Positions 34,435 to 46,900 of a stretch of 64,000 nucleotides of DNA are shown here, piece after piece. How positions within the stretch are numbered: position 1 is the stretch's first letter; every line of letters starts with the position of its first letter. This stretch comes from Oryzias latipes (lineage: Eukaryota > Chordata > Actinopteri > Beloniformes > Adrianichthyidae). The notes beneath the pieces are model-generated. The model did no database searches. It was not told where the DNA came from and worked only from the letters and a program-made list of their open reading frames with translations. Location of the stretch: contig NC_019870.2 in NCBI RefSeq assembly GCF_002234675.1, forward strand, positions 1,446,485 through 1,510,484. The letters are read 5' to 3'. The position numbers and the translations under genes were made by a program.

Positions 34435-35345
34435 GCGGGCGGCGGCGAGGGCAGGTAGGGACTGTTAGCCTCTAATTCACTTTTTAAAAGTCTTTTTTTA
34501 GACTTCAGGGAAAGCCGGAGCGCCCGGAGAGAACCCAAACATGCACGCAAACACACAAACAATTTCTGCACACTGTGATTTGTGCAGAAAACAACACTTT
34601 CAAACAGCTAACTGTCTCTGATTGACTTGGAAAAACGTCTTTTTTGAACTTCAGGGAAAGCCGGAGCGCCCGGAGAGAACCCAAACATGCACTAAAGAAC
34701 GTAGAACGGTAACACAGGAAGGTCTCGGCTGGGATGGAACAATTGACCTTCGTTCTGGTAAAGTGACTTCCTGATCACAAAAACATTTTCTGCACATTGA
34801 GCCATTTGTGCAGAAAGCAACAATTCCAGACAACTAACTAACTGTCTCTGAGCCTGGGGAAGCCATGGGGTCAAAGGTGGCCTTTGGTATTTTTATTTCT
34901 TCTCATTTGTTGATTTTATTTTTATTTTTTAGCTGCTGATAATTGCTGCTTTCCAAAATGAACAAAAAAAAACTTTTTTTTTTTTTTACTTTAGAAGCCC
35001 TGAAAACAATTGTTGTTGTGTTCTCCAGGACTAATCCATTTTAAAAACGTCTTTTTTGAACGCGCAGAGGCGGCGGCGAGGGCAGGTAGCGCCTGTTAGC
35101 CTCTAATTCACTTTTTAAAAGTCTTTTTTAGACTTTAGGGAAAGCCGGAGCGCCCGGAGAGAACCCAAACATGCACACAAACACACAAACAATTTCTGCA
35201 CACTGTGATTTGTGCAGAAAACAACACTTTCAAACAGTTAAGTGTCTCTGATTCACTTGGAAAAACGTCTTTTTTGAACTTCAGGGAAAGCCGGAGCGCC
35301 CGGAGAGAACCCAAACATGCACTAAAGAACGTAGAACGGTAACTG
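34435..35345 (+). repeat. Pair of ~275-bp direct repeats
   Basis: 34435-34713 and 35070-35342 are near-identical direct copies. Each starts at GAGGCGGCGGCGAGGGCAGG-like text and ends at ACTAAAGAACGTAGAACGGT. Within each copy the block GGAAAGCCGGAGCGCCCGGA occurs twice about 145 bp apart, so four occur in all. The intervening 350 bp contains poly(T). They lie just 3' of the minus-strand coiled-coil gene. Confidence 0.85.
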
Positions 35346-35490
35346 GAACCTAATAATGAACTATTTCTTCCCTGAACTTTGTACAAACAAACTAAAGAAG
35401 TAAGTTTTACTAAATGAAAATGTTCTATTACTTCTGTAGTTTCTAGATTTCTTCTCAAGCAAGTCCAGTAGCTTTTTCCTGTTTCGGCCT

Positions 35491-36936
35491 TTAAAAAAGG
35501 TCTTCATAGTTTATGTTTCCAGACAGAAAACCATCTATCATGTCGTTGATGTCATCAGCAATGTCACCAGAGCTTTCTGTAGTTTTCTTATTTTTGGTGA
35601 CCTTTGATGACCCCTGACTTTTAGCGGTTTCTTTCCATAAGCTTTCCCTCCCAGAATCCTCCTCTGGTTTTCTGACTGGGACCTTGATAGGACTGCTGAC
35701 CGTTGGTGGAGCCTTAGAAGTGCCCTCATTGGAGGAGCTTTTGGCCTTTTGGGCATGGTGTGAGGATGTTTTAGTGGTTTCTGTCTCTTCATCGCTGTCT
35801 TCATCCCAGCTGTTGGTGTCTGAGGGATGGTCTTGTGGTGAACCATCAGCAACATCTTCATGTGGCGATCTGCCGTCCACTGATGTGTGGCTGTCATTTT
35901 CTGCTGGTTCTTCCTGTTCTGGTTCTTGTTCCAGCGTTACAGGGTCATCAGCTTTCTTTTCTGTTCTTGGCATCTTCTCGTGTTTTTCTTCAACTTTGCT
36001 TTCCTTCCCTGGGGGAGTCATCTGCTTTTTTGAAGTGGAATGGTTTTTCTTAAGTGCAGGAAGATTTTCCTGAAGCTTTAAAAGATCCGCATTTTCATGA
36101 GCAACCTCAATGTTCTTCATTTTGACAGCAATGGCTTTTGCTTTGGAGGCCTCACAATGTTGCTTCAGCTCCATCAATGTTTCATTTTTTCCTCTGAGCC
36201 TCTCCTGTTCTGCCACAAGTAGATCCTGCATTCTCCTGTATTCCTTGGATTTACTATTGAGCCTCTGGATTCTGCTTTGCAGCTTTAAAATTCTCTCCTC
36301 GGCAGCGTCTGAAGCAGCTTTTACAGCAGACAGTTGATCTTCAATGTCTTCCTTCTGGTCAACAATTTCCAGCATTTCCCTCTTTTCCTCGGTGAGAGTT
36401 TGGATTTTTTGTTGTAAATATTGGAGAAGTTCTTCTTTTTCTTGGATTGTTTCCAGCGTTATGTTTAGTGGAGAAAACAGAGACTGAAGTCTGGAAAGCT
36501 CTTTTTCCAACATGATTTGTTTCTCCATCAACAACTTTTCCTCCTTCTTCAAAAGGTTGTAATTCTTCTCCAAAGCTTTCTGGTCCACAAGTTTCTCACA
36601 AAGGAATTCAATTTTTATTTGTAGACTCTTATTCCTTTCTGTTATTTGTTGGATTTTCTCCTTTTTCAGGTCACTTTTCTCTCGTAATGTCATTTGGTTT
36701 TTCAGTTCCTTTTGGAGCGTTGTGACCTTTTTCTCCAATTTTCTGTTCAATTGACAGACAGCAGTTTTTTCTATCTTTAGGGCCGTATGTATTTCAGCCA
36801 CTGCACCGCTTTCCAGCAACTTTATGTTGCTTCTCTGTAATTCTTGAAGTAAAGCTTCATTTTTTCCTCTGACATATTCAATATGGCTCTGCATTTCCCC
36901 AATAGTGTTGAGGGGTTTACGCCTGAAGAAAGACAT
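35491..36936 (-). CDS. Unrecognised intronless coiled-coil protein, 481 aa
   Basis: A clean 481-codon frame starts MSFFRRKPLNTIGEMQSHIE (ATG 36936, G at -3). Residues ~10-280 are almost continuous heptad-like coiled coil rich in Lys, Glu, Leu and Gln (LQKELKNQM, LLKKEEKLLMEKQIMLEKEL, LQYLQQKIQTLTEEKREM). Residues ~285-480 are a disordered, charged, Ser/Thr/Glu/Pro-rich tail with acidic runs (EQEPEQEEP, DEDSDEETE), ending in the hydrophobic-acidic motif DDINDMIDGFLSGNINYEDL. No enzyme motif, signal peptide or membrane segment is visible. TTTTTGTTCTCAG just upstream of the ATG on the minus strand could be a splice acceptor of a 5' UTR intron. A single coding exon suggests a retrogene or a lineage-specific gene. 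The intact length makes it a real gene candidate; its function is unknown. Confidence 0.75.
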   Translation of the reverse strand: MSFFRRKPLNTIGEMQSHIEYVRGKNEALLQELQRSNIKLLESGAVAEIHTALKIEKTAVCQLNRKLEKKVTTLQKELKNQMTLREKSDLKKEKIQQITERNKSLQIKIEFLCEKLVDQKALEKNYNLLKKEEKLLMEKQIMLEKELSRLQSLFSPLNITLETIQEKEELLQYLQQKIQTLTEEKREMLEIVDQKEDIEDQLSAVKAASDAAEERILKLQSRIQRLNSKSKEYRRMQDLLVAEQERLRGKNETLMELKQHCEASKAKAIAVKMKNIEVAHENADLLKLQENLPALKKNHSTSKKQMTPPGKESKVEEKHEKMPRTEKKADDPVTLEQEPEQEEPAENDSHTSVDGRSPHEDVADGSPQDHPSDTNSWDEDSDEETETTKTSSHHAQKAKSSSNEGTSKAPPTVSSPIKVPVRKPEEDSGRESLWKETAKSQGSSKVTKNKKTTESSGDIADDINDMIDGFLSGNINYEDLF

Positions 36937-36988
36937 TTCTGAATATTCTGAGAACAAAAATCACCAAAGCAGTTACTTCTGTAGGTTC

Positions 36989-37055
36989 CTTCTAGAAGGT
37001 AGTTGGGACAGAAACAACAGAGTATTTGCAGCTAAGCTGTGGAATGTTCCGGAAC
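36989..37055 (-). promoter_or_regulatory. Heat-shock-element-like motifs upstream of the coiled-coil gene
   Basis: GGAATGTTCCGGAAC at 37041-37055 is a perfect run of three inverted nGAAn pentamers, the HSF1 binding pattern. A second two-unit element, CTTCTAGAAG, lies at 36988-36997. They are about 105 and 55 bp upstream of the minus-strand ATG at 36936. Function is inferred from pattern and position. Confidence 0.5.
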
Positions 37056-37056
37056 A

Positions 37057-37200
37057 ATGATGACATCATCATATGATGATGTCAATCATCAGACATGTTC
37101 AAACATGTCTGTAAAGTTCAATGATGTCATGATGATGTCAGTCATCATATGACTCGATGATGTCATGACATCAGACTTGTCCCTGACCAATGATGTCACA
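37057..37200. promoter_or_regulatory. Cluster of TGATGTCA/TGACATCA palindromic motifs
   Basis: Within 145 bp there are about seven TGATGTCA or TGACATCA octamers (CRE/ATF-like), including ATGATGACATCATCAT, plus the internal palindrome ACATGTTCAAACATGT. It lies in the 1.06-kb head-to-head spacer between the coiled-coil gene and brap. It may be regulatory or a decayed tandem repeat. Confidence 0.4.
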
Positions 37201-37234
37201 CATTCTCTGTAACTTACCCAAACAACCAGGAAGT

Positions 37235-37335
37235 GGTTTCACCCACATGGGGAGAACACAGAAAGGTCCAAACAGGATTTGAACCAAGACCTTCTCAAAG
37301 TGAGACTCAGCATTTATGTAGACAACAGAATTATT
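37235..37335 (-). repeat. Short fragment of the GTTCTCC-type fish repeat
   Basis: CACATGGGGAGAACACAGAA followed by GGATTTGAACCAAGACCTT matches the tRNA-like/MITE text seen complete at 38940-39250, in the same orientation. Both are probably pieces of one interspersed family. Confidence 0.45.
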
Positions 37336-37999
37336 ATTTTTTCACAGCTTTATTAAAGGCATGAAATGAAGAAAATAACTGTTATTTTAATGTTTGTTAC
37401 TATGATTACTGTATTTATCACCCCCCCCCCAAAAAAAAAAAAAAAAAAACAACAACTCAATGATGTTTTTATACATTTATTTTGAATTACTCTGCTCAGT
37501 ATAGTAAAAACTGCGTGGTTAATCAATCATAAGGTTTCGTCATGAGTTAAAATTTTTTACCTTTGAATCAAAAAAAGATGCAATTAAAATGTATATATAT
37601 TTAGAGAGAGTGTTTCAAATTAAGGCCTATAAATATATAATTGTAAATCAGTACCAAAAGGCAATTGAAGGTAAATGAAGCAAACTCCTGTAATGAGAAC
37701 TCCCCACCGACGGGGGCAGTAGAGTCACACTAACGCGATCGTAGCGTAGAAGAAGACCGATCTCTTCAGTGTTGACGCTGATGGGGAAACTTTGATTAGC
37801 CACAAACTTTTGACATGACATTCTGCATTTAACGTATTGAAATATCAGCTAAGAGGAAAGAGGGCGGGATATGAAATGCGCTAAAATATTGTAAGAAAGG
37901 TTCGCCTAGGTGTTTTTGTAACTGCGCAGGTTAGCTTGACGTTAGCTGGCGCTGCTGTCCTTGTGTTTTCCCGTTAAAGTGCCTCCTCTCCGGGAACAC

Positions 38000-40900
38000 A
38001 TGAGTGTGTCGCTCGTCGTCGTTCGTCTGGAAATAGCTGACCAGTCTCCTCCTCCACGGGGCTTCCAGTACTGCGCCGGTGAGCTGGAACTTCCAGGGAG
38101 CCATTAACGGTTAACCGTTAGCTAACCGGTTAGCTAACGGCGGGCTCCCCGGCGACACAGAGGCCGTTCTGTGGCTCCACATAACTGCGGGAGAACGTTT
38201 GTTTGTTTGTTTGTTTGTCTGGAGCTCACGGAGGAGGTGTTGTTGTTGTGCAGTTGAAGGTATGTCCGAGGAGCAGCTGCAGGAGAAAGCTCTGGGTTTA
38301 GCCAAACTTAGCCTGAATGGGAAGTCGGAGCTGGAGAGAGCCGCGGTCCTGCACCAGCACATCGGCAGCAGAGCCATGGGGGACATGGTCATCGAGACCT
38401 TCGAGGCCGCCCAAGGTAAGGACGCTTCAGCCCCCGGTCCAGAGCAGAGCGCCTTCTGGAGGAGATCCCAGCAGAAGTGCGGCTTCCACAGAAAATCAAA
38501 ATGACAGTCATCAGCTGTTTCTCCTCCTTCCAACCTCTTGGTCTCACCAGGAGCAAACATCACTCACGCGTTGGGCTTTGGAGGAGCTCACCTATGGTCA
38601 TGAGCTCTGGCTCCCTTAGAGATGGGGGGAGTAGCTCGGTCACCCGCAGAGGGCTCGGAGTAGAACCGCTTCTCCTCCACATCCAGAGGAGTCAGCTGAG
38701 GTGGCTGAGGCATCTGGTCTTCATGGCTCCTGGACGCCTCCCTGGGGAGGTGCTCCGGGCTTGTCCCCCTAGGCTTAGGCCCTGGGGAAGAAAGACCCAG
38801 GTCGGAGAAACATCTCCAGTGTGTCCTGGTAACGCCTCGGAGTCGGAATGAGCGGAAGAAGATGGATGAATGGAAAAGTGACCATATGAGCTTTCACAGT
38901 AACACTTCTAAAACAAAAATGAGGAATTGTCTATGTCTGCTTTAAGCATTCGTCCATCGTCTGAACCCGCTGAATCCCTTTAAGAGTCATGGCGTTGCTG
39001 GAGCCTATCCTGGCTACTGTTGGGTGAAGGTGGGGCTCAATCTGAACAGACCGCCAGTCTGTTGCAGGACCACACACTCATATCAGCGTGTCAATTTTGA
39101 TTAATGAGATTAACCAGTGAGAATATGAAGCATGTTTTTACACTGTGGGGGGGAAACCGGAGAACACGCAAACAGAGAAAGAACCCAGCCGGGATTTGAA
39201 CCAGTAGCTCTGAGGAGAGTGCTAACCACTACCCCCCCACCATGCAGCCCAGTGTAAATGCATTCAAACATTTACTCATAAATAATTTCCACGTTAGCAG
39301 ACATTTCAAACAAGCAACTGTGTTTTATTGAAACCTTCAATAACTGTCAAGGAAAAAATGTCATCAAACGGGACACCAGAGCTCGTTTGTCCTGCGTTGT
39401 ATGTTTCTGTTGGTACTGATCCATTTCCAGCCGCTTCCGTCACCCGACGTGATACGAAGAACAGCAGCTTTTCTCATGCAGATGTTTACTTCCTGGTTGG
39501 GAACCCGCTGCAGTAAAGTCTTCCTGCTTATTTCCTCATTTAGCTGAAGGTGGTGGTGAATTTTTCTGCTTTTCGTGTAAAAAAAAATAAAAAAAACCTC
39601 ATTTCTAGCTGGAACTGGAAGTTCTGTTCTGGTGGAATAAATTCTAGGCTAAAATTGACCTTAAATGCTGCAGAAATCAGTGTTGTTGGAGAAAAGTTTC
39701 CCTCAAACTCCTGACATGTTTCCGTCGTTATCGTCATCATTTCTTCCAAATGTGTTCAAATGCCTGACGAGCGCCACTCTCCCCTCTCGCTGAAGGAGGC
39801 GATGTTGAGGCGGACGGCTCGGCTCGGGACGCCCACACGGAACCGGAGAGTCTGGGAGGAGCAGAACCGTCGCCTGTGGACAGCGCCGCCAAAGGAACGG
39901 CTCCGGACTCGCCCTCCAAGCAGCTCCCAGATCAGATCTCCTTCTTCAGCGGAAACCCCTCGGTGGAGATCGTCCACGGGATCATGCACCTCTACAAAAC
40001 CAAGTGAGGAGACGGGACATCGCCGTTTAGTTTTAGGATTTGACTCAAGAACCAAGTCAGGAATCTGAAGTAATTTGTTGGTTGAATGCTATAAAGTATT
40101 CAACCATTGTTTTCCTGTTTCTGTCTTTATTACTAGTATCTTCCTCCATTTTTTGTCCATTAACTCCTCCTCCAATTTTTCATCTATTTTAATCATTCAA
40201 CTATTCAAATGTTCAGCTCTTTCATCTTTTTCCTTCAAATCCTTGAGGATTATCTGGATTATGTGTCCCGTTCACTGTACCTGGTTGGTGGCGTCATGAC
40301 ATGTTATGTGAGCTGCGGTGCACAACATCGCCGGTGGAATCTCAGTGATGGCATTTTTCACAAACAGATCTTTTTTGTTATTGTGCTGTTTTCACTTTAT
40401 TTATGGACAACTTTGATCATTTTTCTTTTTTTAATGCCATTTATGACCCTTTAAGTTTCTATTTTCTTCAGCAACACAGCATCAACCCTGACTTTTCTTC
40501 TGGACATCAGCTCCTTCTAGTTGAAACTATATTTAAAGCCTTTTGGACTTCAGCAGATCTGGTTTGGGATCCAGATCCACAAACTTTCTGCTTGAAAACA
40601 TTCTGTTCTGAATCTGATCCGATCGTTCTGCAGAACTCTTCCAGAAAAGAAACAGGATTTCTTCGTTCACTGTTTGCTTTCAGAAACCAGGTTTTCCAGT
40701 TTTATTAAAAACGGGCTCATTCAGGCTGAAGCAATCGTGGCCTTTAGGCTCATCCACGACCTGCTCTGCCAACACAGACGTACCACAAGCAGCCAAAACC
40801 AAAACAGACTTTTCTGGAGCAGAAGATCCGTAAGGACTGGGATGTTTGATCAGCTGATCCTTTTCCGGCGCCCCTGACGTCAGGCTGACCTTCTTTGCTC

Positions 40901-43900
40901 GTGTCAGCAGCACAGTCGCAAAAGCAAAACGCTCCTTCAGATTGTTTCAGGCGAGTCTGAAGAGAAACAAATTGACCTCTTGTGTCTGCATATTACGCCA
41001 ACATTCGCCCCGTTCTGGGAAACGGCAGCATCATCTGGCCTCTGGCAGCCAAACACTCGCAAACAAACTCGCCATGCAGCTGGCTGGTCCAACCACAGGC
41101 CCAGAGGCAGTTTTACTTTAGTTTGATCCTTTTTTTTTAAACACCTTTCAGCAACATTAGAATCACGCTGCGTTCAATTTGATCTCACTTTTCTGGAAAC
41201 ATGAGAGCCGACAAGTCGACTTCTGGACGACAGCTGGCTGGGGAGAGCGGGGATCGATCCGCCAACTGCTCTACCGCCTGAGCTAAACTGCCGCCAGTTT
41301 ACTTGCAGACGTCATAAATCTGAAACGGGCTTCGGTAACAACAAACCTCTTCATCTCTGTCGTCCGCACGTTTCTGTGTCGCTGCAGTAAAATGACGTCC
41401 CTGACCGAAGACGTCCGCCGCAGTGCCATGGTTTGCATCCTGACCGTCCCGGCGACCATGACCAGCCACGACCTCATGCAGCTCATGGCGCCGTTCAACG
41501 AGGTCATGGAGCACATGAAGATCATCCGCGACTCCACGCCCAACCAGTACATGGTTCTGATCAAGTTCTGCTCCCAGGTGAGCGTCTGGGCGGGTCGTGT
41601 TGTGTCTGTGGCGTTCTTTTGGTGCCGGCGTCATTGTTGGCGTTGTGTGTTTTTAGGCAGACGCTGACAGCTTCTACACCACCTGTAACGGGCGGCAGTT
41701 CAACTCCATCGAGGAGGCCGTCTGCCAGGTGGTTTACGTGGAGCGAGCCGAGGTCATCAAGTCTCAGGAGGTAAATGAACCGGTTCCGCAGATTCCTCAG
41801 ATGACCCCAGTCACCTCTGGGAGACGCCGCCCTGACCTCTTACCGTTAAAACTTTGCCGTTTCGGGTTCAGCGCCCCCAGCGTCGCTGCCCAGATCCGAC
41901 AAGTGTTTGTAAAAACTCTGGTCCAGTGAGTTTCTGAGCCATTTGAGGAGAACTCTTTACATTCTCTGCATTTACCCTGAAGGTGACGAGGACTTAAAGC
42001 TTCTGTGAGGCGTCTGAACACTTTAAAGAGCTTTAAATGCTTAACAATAACTACTAAAAATGAGGTCACGCTTGTTTCCCGCCAGCGGTCATTCTTGTGT
42101 TGCATGTCAGCGTTAAATAAAGAACTTCTAAAACGTCCTGGTCTGATGGGGAAACACAAAAATGCTTTTCACTCACAATAAATGCCTAACCTGACAGAAA
42201 ACGAGCAGAATCAATCTGTGCATTGTATTTTGAAGGGCTGATGTGGCAGGTGTTCAGGCTGAAGGAGCTTTTGTTGTATTTACTGGCCTACAGTCTGCGT
42301 CCTTCCTCTGGAGATCAGGTCGGGGTTTTGCTCTCGCTCCAGAGTATTTTCCTGATTAGTTGATGTTTCTCTGAAGAATAAAGACAGACTGATGGACGGA
42401 CAGAAGACTGTGGTGACAGCAGCCATGATGCTGGTCTACGGGAGGCAGCAGAGATGAAGATGCTGAGGATGGATCACTCAATCCATCAGAGGAACAGATC
42501 ATGGCAGATGTTCTGGAGATCCATCCTGGGAAGCAGATGTTTGGACACGTGGGGATGTTTGTGAAAGGAATTACCGGGAAATAGGAGGAAGACAAAGAGG
42601 AGGTTCATGGATGTAGAGGAGAGGGTTAGATTTGCCGTGGTGCCTCCTAAAGGGAGTATCAGAAAAAACAAAGAAATATAGTTTTCATGACGTTGAGAGT
42701 CGGTGTCAGAGGTTTTTTTTTTTATTCTGAAAACATTTCAGACTTGTTTTTTCTTCTTCTCCGACCTTTTTGCTCTCGAAGCTTCTCTAATCGCTGCTCA
42801 TCTGGAGAACTCTGAATTATCCTGGCTGTAATCGTAAACAGTTATCGTTTTGCAAAGAATTGTGGGATTAAATAATCCTCTTGGATGGTCTGGTGTTTCC
42901 TCTGCTAAAGGAGATCATGGAAGAACCACAGACCTCCTTTTATCTTTCATCTGGTCAAATTCATGTCGTTCTTCAAGCAGATTTTCCCTTCTGACCCCTT
43001 GCAGTACCTCTTCTGTCCTCTGGGGGTCTGCGGTGGTTCGACTCAACATTTTCACGATCACCTGTCGGACAGCCTGGACTCAAACCTCCAACCTCACGCT
43101 TTGCTTCACACTTCCCTCCCCAGGGGGCCAGTCTGCCGGTGATGGAGCTCACCGAGCTGCCCAAGTGCACCGTGTGCCTGGAGAGGATGGATGAGTCGGT
43201 GAACGGCGTCCTCACCACTCTGTGCAACCACAGCTTCCACAGCCAGTGCCTGCAGCGGTGGGAAGACGCCTCGTAAGTCCCACCGGAAAACTCTCAAACT
43301 AGCAGGAATTGATCCAAAACATGGGTTTGGTCATCCTCCGGGTGGTGCTGGTTTCTCGTTCTTCTCTGTTGGGGTTTTCCCTCCCAGCTCGGACCGGAAG
43401 CTCGGCGTTCTGGATGCTCCTCCCGGCTCCAGGTCACCTGCTGATGGTCAAAGCTCTGCTGTGTTTCAGGTGTCCCGTGTGCCGCTACTGTCAGACCCCA
43501 GAGCCGGTGGAGGAGAACAAGTGCTTCGAGTGCGGAGTTCAGGAGGTGACCGTCCGCACCTTTGGAGCGTCTTCGCCGACTCTTGGTTTGGTTTTTATAC
43601 GCCTCTGCGTCTTTCACAGAACCTGTGGATCTGTTTGATCTGCGGCCACATCGGCTGCGGTCGCTACGTGAGCCGGCACGCCTACAAGCACTTTGAAGAA
43701 ACGCAGCACACGTACGCCATGCAGCTCACCAACCACCGCGTGTGGGACTATGCCGGAGGTACGCCGACCCCGAACCAACCTCAAGGGAAGATGGTGACCA
43801 AAACCCTTAGAAAGCTCACCGAAAGTCCAGAAAAATCGCAGCGCTTCACAGAATTAAAAATGCTCTGTTTCCAAAGGATCGGACTTCCCTGTGAGGAGAG

Positions 43901-46900
43901 AAAATTCTGTTTGGACACAAAAACAAAATATAAAATTAAAGCCGAGAGCGGCGTTACGGGGCCTGCAGCTGTTCAAGCCGCAGCCTGAGGCGATTTTGAG
44001 TTTGTGTGTGTGCGGCGGGGCGCCATTCTCACACAAGTGCACAGAAAAACAGAGCAATAATAAACAATGCATGAACAAAGACTGGCCTTAAAGTTCCACT
44101 GTGTTTCTATTCCCAGTGGTCTTTAAATGATTATAATGATTTATTATGACATACTTTGTGCAGAGCAGCAGGACTTGCTTTTGGGTTGTGGGCGGGACTA
44201 TTGGCTCCTACGTTAGCCTAGCAAATTTCCCAGCATGCCTTTGTTTACATTTTCTCCCTCTAGCAACAAGCACCTCACCCCAACCTAACATTAGCGTAGC
44301 GGCGAGCAATATCGGAGCCGTGCAGGCGCCCGGTTCAGAGCCGGACGGCAGCTCAGACGGGGAAAATGAAGACGTTGGTGACTCCATTTGTCTGGATTTA
44401 GAATGGGAGCAGAGAAACGAGACTTTAGCCCGCCCATGTGGATCATCCCGTTCTCCTTTGCTGCTGACCCAACAGGATTTGCATAAAACAAAACTCAGGA
44501 ACACTGTTTTTATCTTAAATTCTATGTGGAAGTCCTCCATTATGAGAAAGATGCTACAAGAACGCGATAAAAACACCCAAAACACCATTTTCATTGGAGT
44601 GGATCTGGAACTGCTGCAGCCCAAAATAACAACAACAATAATAATAATAGTAATAATAAATATGGTCCTTGACTCTTTGGGCCATAAAGACACTAACTAA
44701 ACAGGATAAACGGTTTTCTATGCGAAGAGCAGAACATGGCGCACATTTTCAAAATAAAACGTCTGCTGACACCACGTCAGACCAAGTGGAAGAAAGTTTC
44801 TTTAGTTTAACTCAATGAAACCAAAATCTTATCACATTTTAATGTTTGAAGCAACGTTTTTGCTCCTGATTTAAACTCACTGACTGACAGGCTTGTTTGG
44901 TGACAGAAAAGTTACTTCTAGATCAGGGGTCGGGAACCTTTTTGGCCAAGAGAGCCATAAATGCCACATATTTTTAATTGTAATTTCGAAAGAGCCATAC
45001 AATAATGTAGCGTCCCTTTCCCACACTGAGGCACGGAGACTTAACCTCTTTTAAGGTTCTTTTTTCTGGTTACTGCAGACCACAACGAACGCCGTACAAT
45101 TAATTCAGCAGCTCCTGAATCTCTCCCGCTGAGACAAGAGCGCTTCTCCCAACTTTATATTCACCTGCTCGCGCTCCATCACTCCCATTTCCCTTATTCG
45201 GCCCATGGCTGAACCCCATTGGTCCAAACCCCCTAACAACGGGCTGAGCGACAGAACTGAGGGCCAATCAGATCTCTGCTTGACGCATTCAATGAACTCC
45301 AGAACTTTTAACGCGGCCCAACAGCCATCCAACTCAGTCCGCGACAATTTGTTTGAAACTAAATATACAAGTGAATGTGTGCATTTGATTTAATTTCAAC
45401 ACTTTTAAAGTACAATAAGTCTGTGAATTCTTTTTAATAACATCGTTATGCTGTTGCTAATAAATGATGAGTATTTCTCGTGGTAGTTCTGCTGATGGTC
45501 TAGTCTGGTTGATACGTGGTGAGTTTCTGCTTCATGCAGGCGTTGAGACTTTAAACGTCATCGTAGGTCTGAATGTTCTTTAGATGTGAGACAGACTGAT
45601 CACATGCAGACGGGAAGCCAGACACACACTCACACGCTGCAGTGAGTGACGGGCAGCGGGTTTTACGTTTTTATAATCCCTGCGCGATTCACCTTACTGG
45701 CCGTGCCCCCCCCTCTAACATCCCGTCCCCGCATCTGCGCGCTCTTTCTCAGAGACGGGAGCGCGCAGTTTTAGGCACGGCAATTCACAGGTTTCAGGCT
45801 GTTACAAACTCTGTGAAATAATAGATAATAGTAAACTGATAGTGCTGGCGCAGATTTCTCTCTCTAAGCACTGCTACTACTGCGCGCCTCTGGCATCGCA
45901 TCGCGCCCGAGAAGGACTGGTCTAAAGAAAGAAAAAAAACTATAATTAAAGATTTGTCTGCGAGCCACATGTGACCATCAAAAGAGCCATATATGGCTCG
46001 CGAGCCATAGGTTCCCGACCCCTGCCCTAGAATATAAATCTATCATGTCTGCAGTTGTGTTTTTCCCTTTTAGGCGATTGAGATTTTGGCTTTTTGGTCT
46101 GTGAGATCCGGGGATCATCTCCACAATCCTGAATCACAACTTTTTAGGAAATTCACGTCATTAGGAAAATCCGGTTTTACATAACTGAACAAATGCTGAA
46201 CTTTCAACAGTGAAATCAGGAATTCTGACTTTAAAAACGTGACGTCACAGGAAAATGAATGGATGATGCGTTTATCCAAGTCTGTTTGATTTCAGTTTTT
46301 TAAGCTGAAGTCTTTTTTTCATAGCAGCAAATCTTTGTGACGGTCAGTGAAGGAGGCGTCTGCTTGAAAAAGCCTTAAAAAGTGACATCTCTCAGAATGG
46401 GGCGGAGCCTATCCGTCCTCCGGTCAGCATTTCTGCATCTCTGTAGTTCAGAACAAACCAAACTGAAGCAGCAGTTTAGTTCGCCGTCGCTCCTATGCGC
46501 CATCAACAGGAAGTTGTTCTTTTCTCTATAAATCAACTAACTCCTCTCCACGTTTGACAACCTAACAGAAAACCTGAAAACTGCGTTTTGTGGGAACCAG
46601 AAGGACTTTAACAGGATTTCTGCTGAAATTGTCAACAGATAACTACGTCCACCGGCTCGTGGCGAGCAAGACCGACGGGAAGATGGTGCAGTTTGAATGT
46701 GAAGGAGACACCTGCCAGGAGGAGAAGGTCGATGGGCTCCAGCTGGAGGTTTGCACTTTCTGCTCTCTCGTCCCCGCCGAGTCGCCTAAAAGCTTGTAAC
46801 GGTCCGTCGCCGCCTGCAGTTCTCCTACCTGCTGACCAGCCAGCTGGAGTCCCAGAGGATCTACTGGGAGAACAAGATCGTTCACCTGGAGAAGGAGACA

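Noticed and set aside
41238..41302. Candidate tRNA gene on the minus strand
   Set aside because: A-box and B-box-like phrases exist, but the acceptor and anticodon arms do not pair and the text continues as a SINE-like repeat.
44290..44500. Protein-like frame [20 protein letters not shown] as a possible nested gene in brap
   Set aside because: Flanks look like interspersed repeat, the frame is short, and no start, splice or domain evidence exists; kept only as an unassigned segment.
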